A stretch of DNA of 6,429 nucleotides from Deltaproteobacteria bacterium (GTDB lineage: Bacteria > Desulfobacterota > Deferrimicrobia > Deferrimicrobiales > Deferrimicrobiaceae), in the NCBI GenBank assembly GCA_025357175.1, contig JANXPS010000133.1, forward strand, positions 1-6,429, in the 5' to 3' direction. The notes beneath the pieces were generated by a model. The model searched no databases. It worked only from the letters and a program-made list of their open reading frames with translations, and was not told the DNA's origin. The translations under genes and the position numbers were made by a program. This document shows, piece after piece, positions 3,366-6,429 of the stretch (positions within the stretch are counted from its first letter, which is position 1; each line of letters begins with the position of its first letter).

Positions 3366-5711
3366 ATGGCAAAGTCTCTCGTCGTGGTCGAATCGCCGGC
3401 CAAGGCAAAAACCATACAGAAAATCCTGGGGCGGGGTTTCCAGGTGCTCTCCTCGATGGGGCATGTGATGGATCTGCCCAAAAGCCGGATCGGCGTCGAT
3501 GTCGACAACGGGTTCGAACCGTCCTACATCGTCATCAAGGATCGAAAGAAAGTGCTCGGGGACATCCTCGAGGCGGCAAAGACCGTCACCACCGTCTACC
3601 TTGCGCCCGACCCCGACCGCGAGGGAGAGGCGATCGCCTGGCATATCGCACAGGCGATCCGGGCCGACGCATTGAAGAAAAAGGGACGAAAGAAAAAAGT
3701 CGAGACCGAAAAGCCGGCCACCCCGGTCGAGATCCGGCGCGTCATGTTTCACGAGATCACGAAAAAAGGCATCACCCAGGGAATGGCGAATCCGCTCGAA
3801 CTCGACCGCCAGAGGTTCGACGCCCAGCAGGCGCGCCGGATTCTCGACCGCCTCGTGGGCTACACCCTCAGCCCGCTTCTGTGGAACAAGGTCCAGAGAG
3901 GGCTGTCCGCGGGGAGGGTGCAGTCGGTCGCGGTCAAGATCGTCTGCGACCGCGAGAAACAGATCGGCGCCTTCGTGCCCGAGGAATACTGGTCGCTTAC
4001 GGCCCGTTTCCGCGGCGCGGCTCCGCCGCCGTTCCTGGCCAGGCTCTCCGAGGTGGGGGGCGAGAAGATTCGTCCGCGCACGGGCGACGAAACCCTCGCG
4101 CTGAAGACAGCGGTCGAAAACGGTCCCTTCGCGGTCAAGGACATCAAGAAGAAGACCCGCCGACGCTCGGCGCCGGCGCCCTTCACGACCTCCAAGCTGC
4201 AGCAGGAGGCGTCGCGCTCCCTGCGGATGCAGCCCTACAAGACGATGATGGTGGCGCAGACGCTCTACGAAGGAGTCGATATTCCGGGGGCGGGGCTGGT
4301 GGGTCTCATCACCTACATGCGAACCGACTCGCTTCGCGTGGCCGACGAGGCGCTGCTCGCAGTGCGCGACCATATCCGCTCGACTTACGGCGAGCCGTAT
4401 CTGCCCGAAGTGCCCAATCAGTACAAGAACCGCAAGAGCGCCCAGGATGCCCACGAAGCGATCCGTCCGACCTCGATGGAGTATTCCCCCGAGCAGGTCA
4501 AATCGATCCTGTCCCGCGACCAGTTCCGCCTCTACGAACTGATCTGGAAGCGTTTCGTGGCTTCCCAGATGACCCCCGCCGAATTCGACCAGACGACGAT
4601 CGACATCCTGTGCGACCCAGCCGGTTCGCCCGCGGGCGGGTACATGTTCCGGGCCACCGGTTCGGTGCCCCGCTTCTCCGGTTATCTCGAGGTGTACCAG
4701 GAGTCGGTCGATCTCGACGCGACGACATCCGCGACCGACCCCGACAAGGAAGATCCCGACACGCAGCTTCCCCCGCTTGCCGAAGGCGAGCGGCTCGACC
4801 TTGCCGAACTGCTGCCCGCGCAGCATTTCACCCAGCCCCCCCCGCGCTTCAGCGAGAGTTCCCTCATCAAGGAACTCGAAGAGCAGGGCATCGGTCGTCC
4901 TTCGACCTTCGCCTCGATCGTCAAGACCATCAAGGACCGCCTCTACGTCAGGCTCGAGGAGGGACGTTTTCGCCCGACCGAACTGGGCAACGTGGTCACC
5001 GACCTGCTCCAGGGCAGTTTCCCCCGCGTGATGGCAGTGTCGTTCACGGCGCAGATGGAAGAGGAACTCGACCAGATCGAAGAGGGCGAGCGCGAATTCC
5101 GGCAGGCGCTCGAGGATTTCTACAAGCCCTTTTCCGAAGAGCTTGCGGAAGCGCACATCGCGATGCCCAACGTCAAGAACGAGCTGATCGCGACCGGCAT
5201 CCCCTGCACGGCCTGCGGCGGCGAGATGGTCATCCGGGTCGGCCGGGCGGGCCGCTTCCTGGCGTGCCGCAACTATCCCGAGTGCAAGAGCACCGCCAAC
5301 TTCCGCGAAACCGTTGACGGCAAGGTCGAAATCCTGCCCGACGAGCTGGCAGGCATCGACTGCGACAAATGCGGCAAGCCGATGATCGTCCGCCGCTGGA
5401 AGGGGGCGCGCTACATCGCCTGCTCGGGCTATCCCGAGTGCCGAAACAGCAAGCCCTGGCCGACCGGGGTCAAGTGCCCCGAGTGCCACGAAGGCGACAT
5501 GGTCGAGCGCGTTTCCCGCTTCGGCAAGATGTTCTTCAGCTGCTCGCGCTACCCCGATTGCAAGTTCGCCTCGTGGACCAAGCCGATCGCCCTGACATGC
5601 CCCGAGTGCGGTTTTCCCGCAATGACCGAACGCACCCGCAAGAGCGGCGAGACCGTCATCGCATGTCTCCGCAAGGGCTGCAAGGGGCGCCGGGACCCGG
5701 CCGCGGGATAA
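3366..5711 (+). CDS. topA: DNA topoisomerase I (type IA)
   Basis: A complete 781-residue type IA topoisomerase that relaxes negative supercoils through a transient 5'-phosphotyrosine break. The Toprim domain (about 3-135) has VVVESPAKAKT with catalytic E9 and the acidic metal-binding motif DPDREGE at 82-88. The catalytic core contains QQARRILDRLVGY (154-166), LSAGRVQSVAVK (180-191), the active-site segment LITYMRTDS (314-322) with nucleophile Y317, and DAHEAIRPTS (361-370). RPSTFASIV occupies 511-519. The C-terminal part (from about 614) carries four tetracysteine modules: C614/617/634/640, C666/669/686/692, C704/707/726/732 and C745/748/767/772. These would be zinc ribbons binding DNA and, by analogy with E. 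coli, perhaps RNA polymerase. A short Lys-rich insertion lies at 102-117. The start ATG 3366 has GGAGG and the conventional MAKSLVVVESPAK beginning. An in-frame TTG at 3306 would add 20 residues. Probably driven both by readthrough from dprA and by its own promoter. Confidence 0.99.
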   Translation: MAKSLVVVESPAKAKTIQKILGRGFQVLSSMGHVMDLPKSRIGVDVDNGFEPSYIVIKDRKKVLGDILEAAKTVTTVYLAPDPDREGEAIAWHIAQAIRADALKKKGRKKKVETEKPATPVEIRRVMFHEITKKGITQGMANPLELDRQRFDAQQARRILDRLVGYTLSPLLWNKVQRGLSAGRVQSVAVKIVCDREKQIGAFVPEEYWSLTARFRGAAPPPFLARLSEVGGEKIRPRTGDETLALKTAVENGPFAVKDIKKKTRRRSAPAPFTTSKLQQEASRSLRMQPYKTMMVAQTLYEGVDIPGAGLVGLITYMRTDSLRVADEALLAVRDHIRSTYGEPYLPEVPNQYKNRKSAQDAHEAIRPTSMEYSPEQVKSILSRDQFRLYELIWKRFVASQMTPAEFDQTTIDILCDPAGSPAGGYMFRATGSVPRFSGYLEVYQESVDLDATTSATDPDKEDPDTQLPPLAEGERLDLAELLPAQHFTQPPPRFSESSLIKELEEQGIGRPSTFASIVKTIKDRLYVRLEEGRFRPTELGNVVTDLLQGSFPRVMAVSFTAQMEEELDQIEEGEREFRQALEDFYKPFSEELAEAHIAMPNVKNELIATGIPCTACGGEMVIRVGRAGRFLACRNYPECKSTANFRETVDGKVEILPDELAGIDCDKCGKPMIVRRWKGARYIACSGYPECRNSKPWPTGVKCPECHEGDMVERVSRFGKMFFSCSRYPDCKFASWTKPIALTCPECGFPAMTERTRKSGETVIACLRKGCKGRRDPAAG

Positions 5712-5724
5712 CGGGCCCGCCCCG

Positions 5725-6429
<705 letters not shown>

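Overview
The window comes from a GC-rich bacterium, with strong G/C preference at third codon positions and TTG used as a likely start. The genes are mostly housekeeping and all lie on the + strand. The order dxs, tlyA, LysM-protein gene, dprA, topA, NtrC-type regulator and the protein flavours suggest a deltaproteobacterial (Desulfobacterota-like) genome. That placement is an inference from general knowledge, not a search result.

Layout. Positions 2-178 hold the C-terminal end of 1-deoxy-D-xylulose-5-phosphate synthase (dxs). Two bases later begins a TlyA-family S4/FtsJ-type RNA methyltransferase (181-960), probably translationally coupled to dxs. A 37-base gap, with a plausible sigma70 promoter reaching back into tlyA, precedes an exported LysM-domain protein (998-2119). 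The 134-base interval 2120-2253 contains three hairpins, one of them terminator-like, and an imperfect -24/-12 (sigma54-type) match. Then come dprA (2254-3309, TTG start with a good Shine-Dalgarno), a 56-base leader with an unusual triple repeat, and topA (3366-5711), which encodes a complete topoisomerase I with four tetracysteine modules. After 13 bases, a sigma54-dependent response regulator (5725 onward) runs off the right edge after the receiver domain and the first part of the AAA+ domain.

How the genes relate. dxs (isoprenoid precursors) and tlyA (rRNA ribose methylation) are a common bacterial pair. dprA and topA are both DNA-metabolism genes: one loads RecA on incoming single strands, the other relaxes negative supercoils. 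The LysM protein probably acts in the envelope. The regulator may govern genes beyond the window.

No clearly new multi-gene system is visible. The best unexplained signals are nucleic-acid structures. (i) Three copies of the octamer AACAAGTC lie at 17- and 16-base spacing in the topA leader, with alternative hairpins that may mask the topA ribosome binding site. (ii) A perfect 12-bp stem with a 5-base loop lies inside the beginning of dprA. (iii) A near-match to a sigma54 promoter lies upstream of dprA. All need comparative or experimental confirmation.
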